Shown here in pieces: positions 1-6,703 of a stretch of DNA of 9,784 nucleotides (within the stretch, counting starts at the first letter, position 1; each line of letters opens with the position of its first letter). The position numbers and the translations under genes are program-made. The stretch comes from Eggerthellaceae bacterium (GTDB lineage Bacteria; Actinomycetota; Coriobacteriia; Coriobacteriales; Eggerthellaceae): NCBI GenBank assembly GCA_017559045.1, contig JAFYTB010000223.1, positions 1 to 9,784 of the forward strand. Direction: 5' to 3'. The notes below the pieces were generated by a model. It had not been told where the DNA came from. It did no database searches and saw nothing but the letters and a program-made list of their open reading frames with translations.

Positions 1-422
1 AGCATGGCGAAACCGGTCTGACGGCAAGCCATGACGTCAGAGTGGTCGCCGAAGATGTTGAGTGCATGCGTTGCAAGCGTGCGGGCGCTCACGTGGAAGA
101 CGCTCGGGAGCTGCTCGGCTGCGATCTTGTACATATTGGGGATCATGAGCAGCAGGCCCTGGCTTGCGGTGTAGGTGGTGGTGAGGGCACCTGCGGTGAG
201 CGAGCCATGAACGGCGCCGGCAGCGCCGCCCTCGGACTGCATTTCGCATACCTTGACGGTGGTGCCGAAGATGTTCTTACGGCCCTGGGCAGACCACTGG
301 TCCACGTAATCAGCCATGGGGCTAGAGGGCGTGATCGGGTAGATGCCGGCAACTTCGGTGAACGCGTAGGAGACGTGAGCCGCCGCGTTGTTGCCGTCCA
401 TCGACTTGAGTTTTCTCGTCAT
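1..422 (-). CDS. nifJ: Pyruvate:ferredoxin (flavodoxin) oxidoreductase, N-terminal part (cut by window edge)
   Basis: This is the first 140 codons of the large single-chain enzyme that oxidatively decarboxylates pyruvate to acetyl-CoA and passes electrons to ferredoxin or flavodoxin in the cytoplasm of anaerobes. Only part of domain I is present; the full family is about 1,170-1,200 residues. The reverse-strand translation begins MTRKLKSMDGNNAAAHVSYA. It contains the YPITPSSPMAD segment with Thr31, EMQSEGGAAGAVHG with Glu64, and FHVSARTLATHALNIFGDHS with Arg114. These positions coincide with Thr31, Glu64 (thiamine diphosphate) and Arg114 (pyruvate) of the Desulfovibrio africanus enzyme. The ATG at 422 is chosen because AAAGGAG (435-429) sits 6 nt upstream of it; Met8 is a less likely start. 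The gene is divergent from the ABC transporter operon. No stop or frameshift is seen in the visible part. The identification is very secure; whether the gene is whole beyond the edge cannot be seen. Confidence 0.96.
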   Translation of the reverse strand, partial: MTRKLKSMDGNNAAAHVSYAFTEVAGIYPITPSSPMADYVDQWSAQGRKNIFGTTVKVCEMQSEGGAAGAVHGSLTAGALTTTYTASQGLLLMIPNMYKIAAEQLPSVFHVSARTLATHALNIFGDHSDVMACRQTGFAM

Positions 423-566
423 GTTCCTCTCCTTTGAGGTCGGCGATGGTTCTTCGATGCTGAAGCCCATCCCGTCCAATCTCTTGGGTATGCCTTAGGA
501 CTTCCGTTCTTGTACGGTGATGACGTGGCATGTTCGGTGGATTTCTCAGATCGAAATACTGAGCGG

Positions 567-575
567 ATCATAGCA
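567..575 (-). promoter_or_regulatory. Candidate extended -10 promoter for nifJ
   Basis: On the minus strand the sequence reads TGCTATGAT, which matches the extended -10 pattern TGnTATAAT with one mismatch. No good -35 hexamer lies 16-18 nt upstream, as is common for extended -10 promoters. Transcription would start near position 560 and give a leader of roughly 140 nt. A 5-bp inverted repeat, CTCAG (545-549) and CTGAG (559-563), would lie at or just after the start and could be an operator, but it is short. Confidence 0.35.
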
Positions 576-581
576 AGACGG

Positions 582-665
582 GAGGCACCGATTTTCCTCT
601 AGCCCACTTGTCGGGATTGTCGGAATTGCCCCGTCGGTAAGAGGTGCCGCAAGGAAAAATCCCTC
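582..665. repeat. Imperfect inverted repeat (possible RNA hairpin) enclosing three GTCGG copies
   Basis: GATTTTCCT (590-598) is complementary to AGGAAAAATC (652-661) apart from one extra A. GAGG (582-585) can pair with CCTC (662-665) after a 4-nt bulge. The loop contains GTCGG three times (610-614, 619-623, 633-637), the first two within a 9-nt spaced direct repeat of TTGTCGG. It could be a structured leader, a small RNA or paired protein-binding sites. Nothing decides between these, and chance is possible. Confidence 0.35.
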
Positions 666-781
666 TGAGGTGGACGGTAGGAACTGCGCGGTGAACGGAT
701 GCAATGCTGCTGTCTGCCACGGGTAATGCCCCTGATGATAGGCGGATTGCGCTAGGTCTTTTCTTTTCGCTGTTTTTGAAA

Positions 782-818
782 GATAATTGACTCTATGCGT
801 GTCGTTTCAAGTGTAAAT
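782..818 (+). promoter_or_regulatory. Candidate promoter region for the oppA-like gene
   Basis: Two candidate elements are visible but neither forms an ideal pair. GATAAT (782-787) matches the -10 consensus at five of six positions but has only a pyrimidine-rich stretch (TTTTCT) where a -35 should be. TTGACT (787-792) is a good -35, but the nearest AT-rich hexamer, TAAATA (814-819), is about 21 nt away, longer than usual. Either would give a leader of roughly 50-80 nt before the ATG at 873. Confidence 0.25.
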
Positions 819-872
819 ACGCGCGCATCCGCGAGATGAAGGTTCTCGTGGCAACCTACTTGGAGGGAATAT

Positions 873-2459
873 ATGAAGAAGAACTCTATGACTCGTCGTG
901 GCTTCCTGGCGGGTACTGCAGCCACCGGCGCACTTGCTGCTCTGGCTCTGTCTGGCTGCGGTGGCGGCGAGGACAAGCCGGCTGAGGGCGAGGGTGAGGC
1001 TCAGCCCACTCTTCTGAGCGTGGCTCGTGCTTACAGCTCCACCAGCTACAGCCCCATCGACCTGAACGGTGGCTCCGCTCTCATGATGGCTGCTACGTTC
1101 CACGTGTTCGACGGCCTCTACAACCTCGACCTCACTGACTACTCGATCTACAACGGTCTCGCAGCTGGCGAGCCCACCAAGATCACCGAGACCCAGTACG
1201 AGGTTGCTCTGCGCGAGGGCGCTAAGTTCTCCAATGGCGCTGACGTCACCGTTGACGACGTCATCAACGCCATCAACGTCAACCTTGCTGCCGGCACCTG
1301 CGGCCCCTTCCTTTCCTTCATCGACTCCGTCGAGGCTGGCGAGGGCAAGGTTATCATCAACCTGAAGTACCCCTATGAGTCCGGCCTGAAGGGTCGCCTG
1401 GCTCTGATCAAGATCTTCCCGGCTGCTGAGGAGGCCAACCTGGCCACCATGCCGATCGGTTCCGGTCCGTGGGCTTACAAGACCATCAACGGCGACGACG
1501 GCGGCCTCATCGAGTTCGTTCCGAACGAGTTCTATGCTGGCGAGACCCCGGCTACCGCTGACGCCATGAACTGGCTGCCCATGAAGAGCGACGCTACTGC
1601 TCGCGTCACCGCTCTGCAGGAGGGCTCCGTCCAGATCGCTGACGAGATCCCGGCTGCTAACGCTGACCAGCTCATCAACGCTGGCGCTGCAGTCGAGTAC
1701 GTCCAGGGCTTCAAGCAGCCGTTCTTCATGTTCAACTGCAAGAAGGCTCCGTTCAATGACAAGCGCGTCCGCCAGGCATTCTTCTATGCTATCGACGTCG
1801 AGAAGCTCATTGCTAACCAGATGGACGGCAACGCAACCCCGCTGACCAGCTTCCTGTATGAGGGTCATCCGAACTACAACAAGGCTGCTACCGTCTACAC
1901 CTACGATCCCGAGAAGGCAAAGGCTCTGCTTGCAGAGGCTAACGTTGCTGAGGGCTTCGAGGTTGAGATGTACTGCAACAACAACTGGGTTGCTGACCTC
2001 TCCGCTCAGATCAAGAACGACCTCGACGCTATCGGTCTGAACGTGACCATCCGCGAGGAGTCCATCGACTGGGCTTCTCTGGCTGAGAGCGATGCTGAGC
2101 TGCCCTACGACTTCATGCTCACCCCTGGTGACCCGGGCTGCTTCGGCAACGATCCCGACCTCTGGATGAGCTGGTGGTACGCAGACAACGTCTGGACCCA
2201 GGGCCGTTCTTGCTGGAAGCATGCTGGCGACGGCAAGTGGGAGGAGTTCCAGCAGCTCCTGCAGGCTGCCCGTCAGGCAACCGGCGCTGAGCAGCAGGGC
2301 CTCTGGAACCAGTGCTACGACATGCTGGCTGAGGAAGTGCCGCTGTACGCACTCTTCCACTGCATGCAGTCCACTGGCTATCGCCCCGACCTGGTCGAGA
2401 ACTTCGTGCCGATCGGAACGAACACCACCGTCGTTCTGGGTGCAACCCCCATCGCATAA
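873..2459 (+). CDS. oppA: Peptide/nickel-type ABC transporter substrate-binding lipoprotein (SBP family 5)
   Basis: This 528-residue extracellular binding protein captures the ligand (probably peptides) and hands it to the permeases encoded downstream. The N-terminus carries a twin-arginine-like motif (TRRGFLAG, Arg8-Arg9), a short hydrophobic stretch and a lipobox, LSGC, with Cys29. This suggests Tat export followed by lipid anchoring. A Gly/Glu-rich tether follows. The family-5 signature RVRQAFFYAID lies near residues 298-308. Length fits the family (500-600). The start at 873 has GGAGGG 5 nt upstream; the internal Met6 is less likely. Codon use is strongly biased, as for a highly expressed gene. 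It is followed by a 250-nt gap with a hairpin before the permease gene, so it may be expressed more than the rest. The symbol means OppA/DppA-like; the ligand (oligopeptide, dipeptide or nickel) cannot be decided from sequence alone. Confidence 0.92.
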   Translation: MKKNSMTRRGFLAGTAATGALAALALSGCGGGEDKPAEGEGEAQPTLLSVARAYSSTSYSPIDLNGGSALMMAATFHVFDGLYNLDLTDYSIYNGLAAGEPTKITETQYEVALREGAKFSNGADVTVDDVINAINVNLAAGTCGPFLSFIDSVEAGEGKVIINLKYPYESGLKGRLALIKIFPAAEEANLATMPIGSGPWAYKTINGDDGGLIEFVPNEFYAGETPATADAMNWLPMKSDATARVTALQEGSVQIADEIPAANADQLINAGAAVEYVQGFKQPFFMFNCKKAPFNDKRVRQAFFYAIDVEKLIANQMDGNATPLTSFLYEGHPNYNKAATVYTYDPEKAKALLAEANVAEGFEVEMYCNNNWVADLSAQIKNDLDAIGLNVTIREESIDWASLAESDAELPYDFMLTPGDPGCFGNDPDLWMSWWYADNVWTQGRSCWKHAGDGKWEEFQQLLQAARQATGAEQQGLWNQCYDMLAEEVPLYALFHCMQSTGYRPDLVENFVPIGTNTTVVLGATPIA

Positions 2460-2513
2460 ATTGCGCAGGGCTTAGCCGTAGGTAATGCTCGGCTGACACA
2501 CCTTTAAACCTTG

Positions 2514-2546
2514 CAGGGAACCCGTCAAATCTTGGCGGGTTCCCTG
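2514..2546 (+). promoter_or_regulatory. 15-bp hairpin without a T-tract, between oppA and oppB
   Basis: CAGGGAACCCG (2514-2524) pairs perfectly with CGGGTTCCCTG (2536-2546). The inner bases TCAA/TTGG extend the stem to 15 bp (one G-U pair) around a 3-nt loop, ATC. No T-run follows, so it is not a classic intrinsic terminator. By analogy with other binding-protein operons, it may protect the 3' end of an oppA mRNA after processing or partial termination, raising oppA over the membrane components. The structure is seen directly; the role is inferred. Confidence 0.7.
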
Positions 2547-2599
2547 TGCGTATGGCGGCAGACGCCAATTGGGCTATCTGTCGCAGAAATACGCGCAAT

Positions 2600-2616
2600 T
2601 GCCCATATAATGGGCA
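2600..2616 (+). promoter_or_regulatory. Candidate internal promoter: TATAAT inside a perfect palindrome
   Basis: The sequence TGCCCATATAATGGGCA is an inverted repeat with 7-bp arms and a 3-nt centre, and a perfect -10 hexamer TATAAT (2606-2611) sits in it. No clear -35 hexamer is found at normal spacing. A protein bound to the palindrome would block the -10, so a repressor operator controlling the permease/ATPase genes is a reasonable reading. A start near 2618 would give a leader of about 90 nt before oppB. Confidence 0.45.
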
Positions 2617-2709
2617 TGGTTGCGCGCGCTGTGCGGGGGTAGGCATGGCGCGGGACGAACGCAATCTGACATTTCAGGAGGGGTAAAACCCGCAAGTGGA
2701 AAGGAGGGC

Positions 2710-3669
2710 ATGGTGAATAACCTTTTGCGATTGATCGGCCGACGTCTCGTGGCGCTGCCTATCATGATCATTGGCGTTACCATTTTGGTATTTTTCCTCA
2801 TGTCTCTTTCTCCTATCGACCCGGCTTATGCGGTCTTAGGAGAAAACGCAACGGCTGCCCAAGCCGAAGCGTATCGCGAGGAGCACGGATTGAACGATCC
2901 CATTTTCGTTCAGTACGGACGCTTCATGGCGGGCTTGCTCCAGGGCGATTTCGGCACTTACGGTGCCGCCAGCGCTTCTGTTGGCGAGCAGATCGCCAAG
3001 GCGCTGCCTGTAACCCTGCAGCTCACCTTCATGGGCCTCGTCATTGCAGTGTTTTTCGCAGTTATTCTCGGCGTTATCTCGGCTCTGTATCGCGATAAGT
3101 GGCCCGATCAGGTCATCCGCGTTTTCTCTATTGCCTGCATCGCAACGCCGTCCTTCTGGCTTGCAGTTCTGTTCATCCTGCTGTTCTCGTTCACCCTGCA
3201 GCTTCTTCCCGCTTCGGGATCGCTTCCGCCGCTCTTCGATGACCCAGTGGGTTGGCTGAGGCGAATGGCGCTACCGGCAACGGCACTGGGCATTCCCGTC
3301 ATTGGCCAGCTTACGCGTGTTATCCGTACGGCTATGGTTGAGGAATTGGATAAGGACTACGTGCGTACCGCTCGCGGTTTCGGTATTCCTTATGGAACGG
3401 TTGTCGCTCGCAACGTGCTTCGTAATGCCCTCATTACCCCCGTTACCGTTCTTGGCCTGCGTATCGGCTACCTCATCGGTGGCGCGGTCGTTATCGAGGT
3501 CATCTTCGGTCTGCCGGGCATGGGCATGACCATCATCAATGGCATCCAGAGCAATTACGTCATGCTTGTTCAGGGCGTTGTTCTGGTGGTTGCCATCACA
3601 TTCATTCTCATCAATATCATCGTGGATATGCTCTATATCCTGATCGATCCGCGAATCAGGACGGTGTAG
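2710..3669 (+). CDS. oppB: Peptide/nickel-type ABC transporter permease, DppB/OppB family
   Basis: This inner-membrane permease (about 319 residues) forms half of the translocation channel, with the second permease domain supplied by the next gene. Family hallmarks are visible in order: an N-terminal RRLVALP followed by a membrane segment, the periplasmic GLNDPIFVQYGRF and LLQGDFGTYG motifs, LLPASGS, the cytoplasmic EAA coupling loop DYVRTARGFGIP (starting near residue 216) with RNALITPV after it, GLPGMG, and the terminal DPRIR. About six hydrophobic segments are present. Start choice: AAGGAGG (2701-2707) ends only 2 nt before the ATG at 2710 and 5 nt before a GTG at 2713, so the GTG may be the true start. 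An in-frame TTG at 2620 would add 30 non-family residues and is rejected. The next gene begins 4 nt after the stop, so translation is probably coupled. Confidence 0.92.
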   Translation: MVNNLLRLIGRRLVALPIMIIGVTILVFFLMSLSPIDPAYAVLGENATAAQAEAYREEHGLNDPIFVQYGRFMAGLLQGDFGTYGAASASVGEQIAKALPVTLQLTFMGLVIAVFFAVILGVISALYRDKWPDQVIRVFSIACIATPSFWLAVLFILLFSFTLQLLPASGSLPPLFDDPVGWLRRMALPATALGIPVIGQLTRVIRTAMVEELDKDYVRTARGFGIPYGTVVARNVLRNALITPVTVLGLRIGYLIGGAVVIEVIFGLPGMGMTIINGIQSNYVMLVQGVVLVVAITFILINIIVDMLYILIDPRIRTV

Positions 3670-3673
3670 CGCT

Positions 3674-5701
3674 ATGGCAAAACTTCGTGGCAATCTCACC
3701 CAGAAAATGGAAGAAAATGCCGGCAAGGTGCGCTTCCGTCGTTGGAAGGCTATGGGCATTGGCGCCCGTATTGCGCTTATCGTGCTGGTTCTCATTGCGC
3801 TGATGGCTGTCTTCGCCAATCAGCTCGCTCCCTATAATCCGCTGGAGATCTTCACGGCGCGTCAGGCTCCGAGCAGCGAGTTCCTGCTTGGTACCGACGA
3901 CAAGGGCCGCGACATTCTCTCGCGCATCATGTTCGGTGCTCGCTACTCTCTCGTCATCGGCTTGGGCGCTACCGCCTTCGCCCTCGTCTTCGGCTCCATC
4001 ATTGGCGCTGTGGCAGCGGTGTCGAGCAAGTGGGTTTCCGAAGTCATCATGCGTATCCTGGACATCATCATGTCCTTCCCGGGCATCGCTCTTGCTGCAA
4101 CTTTCGTCGTTGTGTTCGGCAACACGCTGCCTTCGCTGATCTTCGCTATCGGCTTCCTTTACATTCCGCAGATCGCACGTATCGTCCGTGCGAACGTCAT
4201 GTCGGAGTATGGACAGGATTACGTTCGTGCCGTCATGGTCTCCGGTGCTCGTGCTCCGTGGATCCTCTGGAAGCACGTTGTCCGCAACTGCATCGCTCCG
4301 GTCATGGTCTTCACCATCGTTCTCGTTGCTGATGCAATCGTCTTCGAGGCATCTCTGTCGTTCATCTCTGCCGGTATCCCCGAGCCTACTCCCACGTGGG
4401 GCAACATCCTCGCTGACGCCCGTAGCGGCGTTTTGGCTGGCCGTTGGTGGCAGGCGCTGTTCCCGGGTCTTGCCATTATGATCACGGTTCTGTGCCTGAA
4501 CATCTTCTCCGAGAGCATGACCGACGCTCTTGCTGCTGCTCCGAAGGCCCCCATCGCTGCTGGTGATGACAAGCTGGCTGGCGGCCGCGAGGCTGACCGC
4601 ATGGTTGCTGATCCGAAGCTGGCTTATGCTGCTCAGGCTGAGATGCTCGAGAAGCGCCTTGCTCGTCTGAAGGAGATGGAGGAGATCCGCACCGATCGTT
4701 TCGATGCGCATACTGATGTTCCGCCTATCCTCGAGGTCAAGGACCTCTGCATCAAGTTCCCGCGCCACGGTGACGTCAATGTTGTCGACCATGTCAGCTT
4801 TGTCGTTCGTCCGCATCAGACCATGGGCCTGGTCGGCGAGTCTGGCTGCGGCAAGTCCATCACGTCTCTGACCATCATGGGCCTGCTTGATCCGAAGGCT
4901 AAGATCTCCGGCGAGATCCTCTACGACGGCAAGAACCTGCTCGATATGGATCAGAAGCAGCTGAACGAGCTGCGCGGTCGTGAGATCGCCATGATCTACC
5001 AGGATGCTCTTTCCTCGCTTAACCCGTCGATGCTCATCAAGGCTCAGATGAAGCAGCTGACCGATCGCGGTGGTACGCGTAGCGCCGAGGAGCTGCTCGA
5101 GCTCGTAGGCCTCGATCCGGTTCGTACGCTCGACTCTTACCCGCACGAGCTTTCCGGTGGCCAGCGTCAGCGCGTCCTCATTGCAATGGCTCTTACGCGT
5201 GACCCGAAGGTCATCATTGCCGACGAGCCGACTACTGCTCTCGACGTGACCGTGCAGAAGCAGGTTATCGACCTGCTCAATAAGCTGCAGGCTGAACTCG
5301 GCTTCGCCATGGTGTTCGTCAGCCACGACCTCGCTCTGGTTGCTGAGGTTTCCAACTCCATTACCGTTATGTACGCTGGTCAGGTTGTTGAGCAGGGTCC
5401 GGTTAAGGAGATTCTCACCAACCCCATCCACGAGTACACGCGCGGTCTGCTTGGCTCCGTTCTTTCCATCGAGGCAGGCGGCGACCGACTCCATCAGGTG
5501 CCGGGTTCCGTTCCGAGCCCGAAGGACTTCCCGGTTGGCGATCGCTTTACCCCGCGTTCCAGCCATCCCGACAAGGTGTCCGACATTCGTCCGATGCTCA
5601 AGCGCTACGGCACTACCGATCATTACTATGCCGAGCTGCCTGACAGCGAACTGGCCCGTCTTGGTATTGAGCCCTATGTTCCGGGAGGTCCCCTGCTATG
5701 A
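3674..5701 (+). CDS. Fused ABC transporter permease (DppC/OppC) and ATP-binding protein (DppD/OppD)
   Basis: One 675-residue protein joins the second membrane permease to the first ATPase. Residues 1 to about 285 are an OppC-type permease: an N-terminal membrane segment, FLLGTDDKGRDILSRIMFGA, further membrane segments, and the EAA loop DYVRAVMVSGARAP from residue 182. Residues about 290-345 form an Ala/Glu/Lys-rich, probably helical linker. An ATPase domain follows: Walker A GESGCGKS (388-395), Q-loop Gln443, signature LSGGQ (493-497), Walker B VIIADEP (513-519) and H-loop His551. The C-terminal region resembles the oligopeptide-transporter extension (VPGSVPSP, then GDRFTPRSSHPDKVSD) but has no cysteines where the family usually has GC-F-PRC and a later Cys. 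There is no stop or frame change at the junction, so the fusion is real in this sequence. It overlaps the next ATG by 4 nt (ATGA), which implies translational coupling. Named permease/ATPase fusions are known in Actinobacteria. Confidence 0.93.
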   Translation: MAKLRGNLTQKMEENAGKVRFRRWKAMGIGARIALIVLVLIALMAVFANQLAPYNPLEIFTARQAPSSEFLLGTDDKGRDILSRIMFGARYSLVIGLGATAFALVFGSIIGAVAAVSSKWVSEVIMRILDIIMSFPGIALAATFVVVFGNTLPSLIFAIGFLYIPQIARIVRANVMSEYGQDYVRAVMVSGARAPWILWKHVVRNCIAPVMVFTIVLVADAIVFEASLSFISAGIPEPTPTWGNILADARSGVLAGRWWQALFPGLAIMITVLCLNIFSESMTDALAAAPKAPIAAGDDKLAGGREADRMVADPKLAYAAQAEMLEKRLARLKEMEEIRTDRFDAHTDVPPILEVKDLCIKFPRHGDVNVVDHVSFVVRPHQTMGLVGESGCGKSITSLTIMGLLDPKAKISGEILYDGKNLLDMDQKQLNELRGREIAMIYQDALSSLNPSMLIKAQMKQLTDRGGTRSAEELLELVGLDPVRTLDSYPHELSGGQRQRVLIAMALTRDPKVIIADEPTTALDVTVQKQVIDLLNKLQAELGFAMVFVSHDLALVAEVSNSITVMYAGQVVEQGPVKEILTNPIHEYTRGLLGSVLSIEAGGDRLHQVPGSVPSPKDFPVGDRFTPRSSHPDKVSDIRPMLKRYGTTDHYYAELPDSELARLGIEPYVPGGPLL

Positions 5702-6552
5702 GTGAGATCGTAACTAACGCAGCGGCCGTTGAGGCCGCCTCCGAGGAGCAGACGCCCATCATCTTCCTCGACGACGTCAAGGTCACCTTCAAGACCCGTA
5801 CCGGCTCTCTTCTGCACCCCAACAAGGTGCAGGCAGTCCGCGGTCTGACCCTGAAGCTTATGCCGGGTGAGACCATCGGTATCGTCGGCGAGTCTGGCTG
5901 CGGCAAGTCCACTACGGCTAATGTCATGTGCGGTCTTCAGAAGCCGACCGAGGGTCGCGTCTTCTTTAAGGGCAAGGATGTCACGAACCGTACTGCGGCT
6001 GATCGTCGAACCATTGGTCGCGTTATCTCCGTCGTCTTCCAGGATCCGGCAACTGCACTGAACGCTCGTATGACCGTTCGCGACCAGCTCATGGATCCCA
6101 TGATCGTGCACAAGGTTGGCGACGAGGCTTATCGTAACCAGCGCGTTCGCGAGCTTATCGACATGGTTGGTCTGCCCGAGTCCGTTCTCGACGCACTGCC
6201 CGGTCAGATGTCTGGTGGCCAGCGTCAGCGCGTGGCTATCGCTCGCGCGCTTTCGCTCAAGCCCGACGCCATCATTGCTGACGAGCCCACTTCCGCGCTT
6301 GACGTTTCCGTTCGCGCTCAGATCCTTAACCTGCTCATGGATCTGAAGAAGGAGCTCAACCTGGCAATGGTCTTCATCAGCCATGATATCCAGACGGTTC
6401 GCTACATCTCCGACCGCATCATCGTTATGAATGGTGGTCTTGCGGTGGAAGAGGGTACGGCTGAGGAGGTCTTCAACAACCCGAAGGACGAGTACACTCG
6501 TCTTCTTCTCGGCGCAGCTCCGTCTCTCCTGCATCCCGATCTGGGCAAGTAG
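5698..6552 (+). CDS. oppF: Peptide/nickel-type ABC transporter ATP-binding protein, OppF/DppF family
   Basis: This 284-residue cytoplasmic ATPase is the partner of the ATPase domain in the preceding fusion; together they power import. The order of motifs is complete: Walker A GESGCGKST (64-72), Q-loop Gln115 in VVFQDPATALN, signature MSGGQRQR (171-178, Met in place of the usual Leu), Walker B AIIADEP (191-197) and H-loop His229. All catalytic residues are present. The protein ends with PSLLHPDLGK, shortly after the core, and so lacks the C-terminal extension with conserved cysteines seen in many OppF/DppF proteins (about 310-330 residues). The start overlaps the stop of the upstream gene as ATGA; GGGAGG (5683-5688) lies about 9 nt upstream. 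It is the last gene of the operon and is followed by a strong terminator. Confidence 0.93.
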   Translation: MSEIVTNAAAVEAASEEQTPIIFLDDVKVTFKTRTGSLLHPNKVQAVRGLTLKLMPGETIGIVGESGCGKSTTANVMCGLQKPTEGRVFFKGKDVTNRTAADRRTIGRVISVVFQDPATALNARMTVRDQLMDPMIVHKVGDEAYRNQRVRELIDMVGLPESVLDALPGQMSGGQRQRVAIARALSLKPDAIIADEPTSALDVSVRAQILNLLMDLKKELNLAMVFISHDIQTVRYISDRIIVMNGGLAVEEGTAEEVFNNPKDEYTRLLLGAAPSLLHPDLGK

Positions 6553-6568
6553 AAATCCTTCCTGAATG

Positions 6569-6601
6569 AAAAAATCGGCTCCTAAGGGAGCCGATTTTTT
6601 T
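6569..6601. terminator. Bidirectional intrinsic terminator between oppF and the aminotransferase gene
   Basis: AAAAAATCGGCTCC (6569-6582) pairs with GGAGCCGATTTTTT (6587-6600) around a 4-nt loop. The stem has an 8-bp GC-rich core. A run of seven T follows on the plus strand and a matching run, from the A-tract, follows on the minus strand. It should stop the opp operon 17 nt after oppF and can also stop the convergent minus-strand gene. Confidence 0.93.
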
Positions 6602-6703
6602 GTGCTTGCAGCTTGTTTGTCAGCTGCGTTCAATGCCTGATTGAGGCTTGTAACATCTAGTTTGATGCCAAGCGAAAGGCATAGAGCTTTATGGGTATTT
6701 GCT

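Larger units (their letters stand above)
423..872. other. 450-nt divergent intergenic region between nifJ and the opp operon
   Basis: No credible gene is seen in this stretch on either strand. It holds the nifJ ribosome-binding site and leader at the left, an extended -10 candidate for nifJ near 567-575, an imperfect long-range hairpin at 582-665, candidate promoter elements for oppA at 782-818, and the oppA ribosome-binding site GGAGGG at 862-867. I compared the region by eye with TPP, cobalamin, glycine and fluoride riboswitch cores and found no convincing match. The length is larger than two simple promoters need, so additional regulator-binding sites are plausible but unproven. Confidence 0.6.

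Noticed and set aside
423..872. Riboswitch (TPP, cobalamin, glycine or fluoride type) upstream of oppA or nifJ
   Set aside because: Short resemblances such as GGCGATGG near 444 or CTGATGATAGGCGG near 732 do not extend to the conserved cores and pairing of those classes.
807..2360. A 517-codon open frame on the minus strand opposite oppA, and similar long antisense frames at 3656-5623, 5674-6633 and 8081-9766
   Set aside because: They lie exactly opposite well-identified genes, have no recognisable domains and no ribosome-binding sites, and are explained by the strong codon bias of the sense genes, which avoids codons that read as stops on the other strand.
2470..2500. Inverted repeat AGCCG...CGGCT just after oppA as a terminator
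   Set aside because: The arms are only 5 bp with a long loop and no T-run; the 15-bp hairpin at 2514-2546 is far stronger.
2620..2709. A 30-residue N-terminal extension of the oppB-like permease starting at TTG
   Set aside because: The added residues are hydrophilic and unlike the family, whereas a strong AAGGAGG site lies just before the ATG/GTG at 2710/2713.
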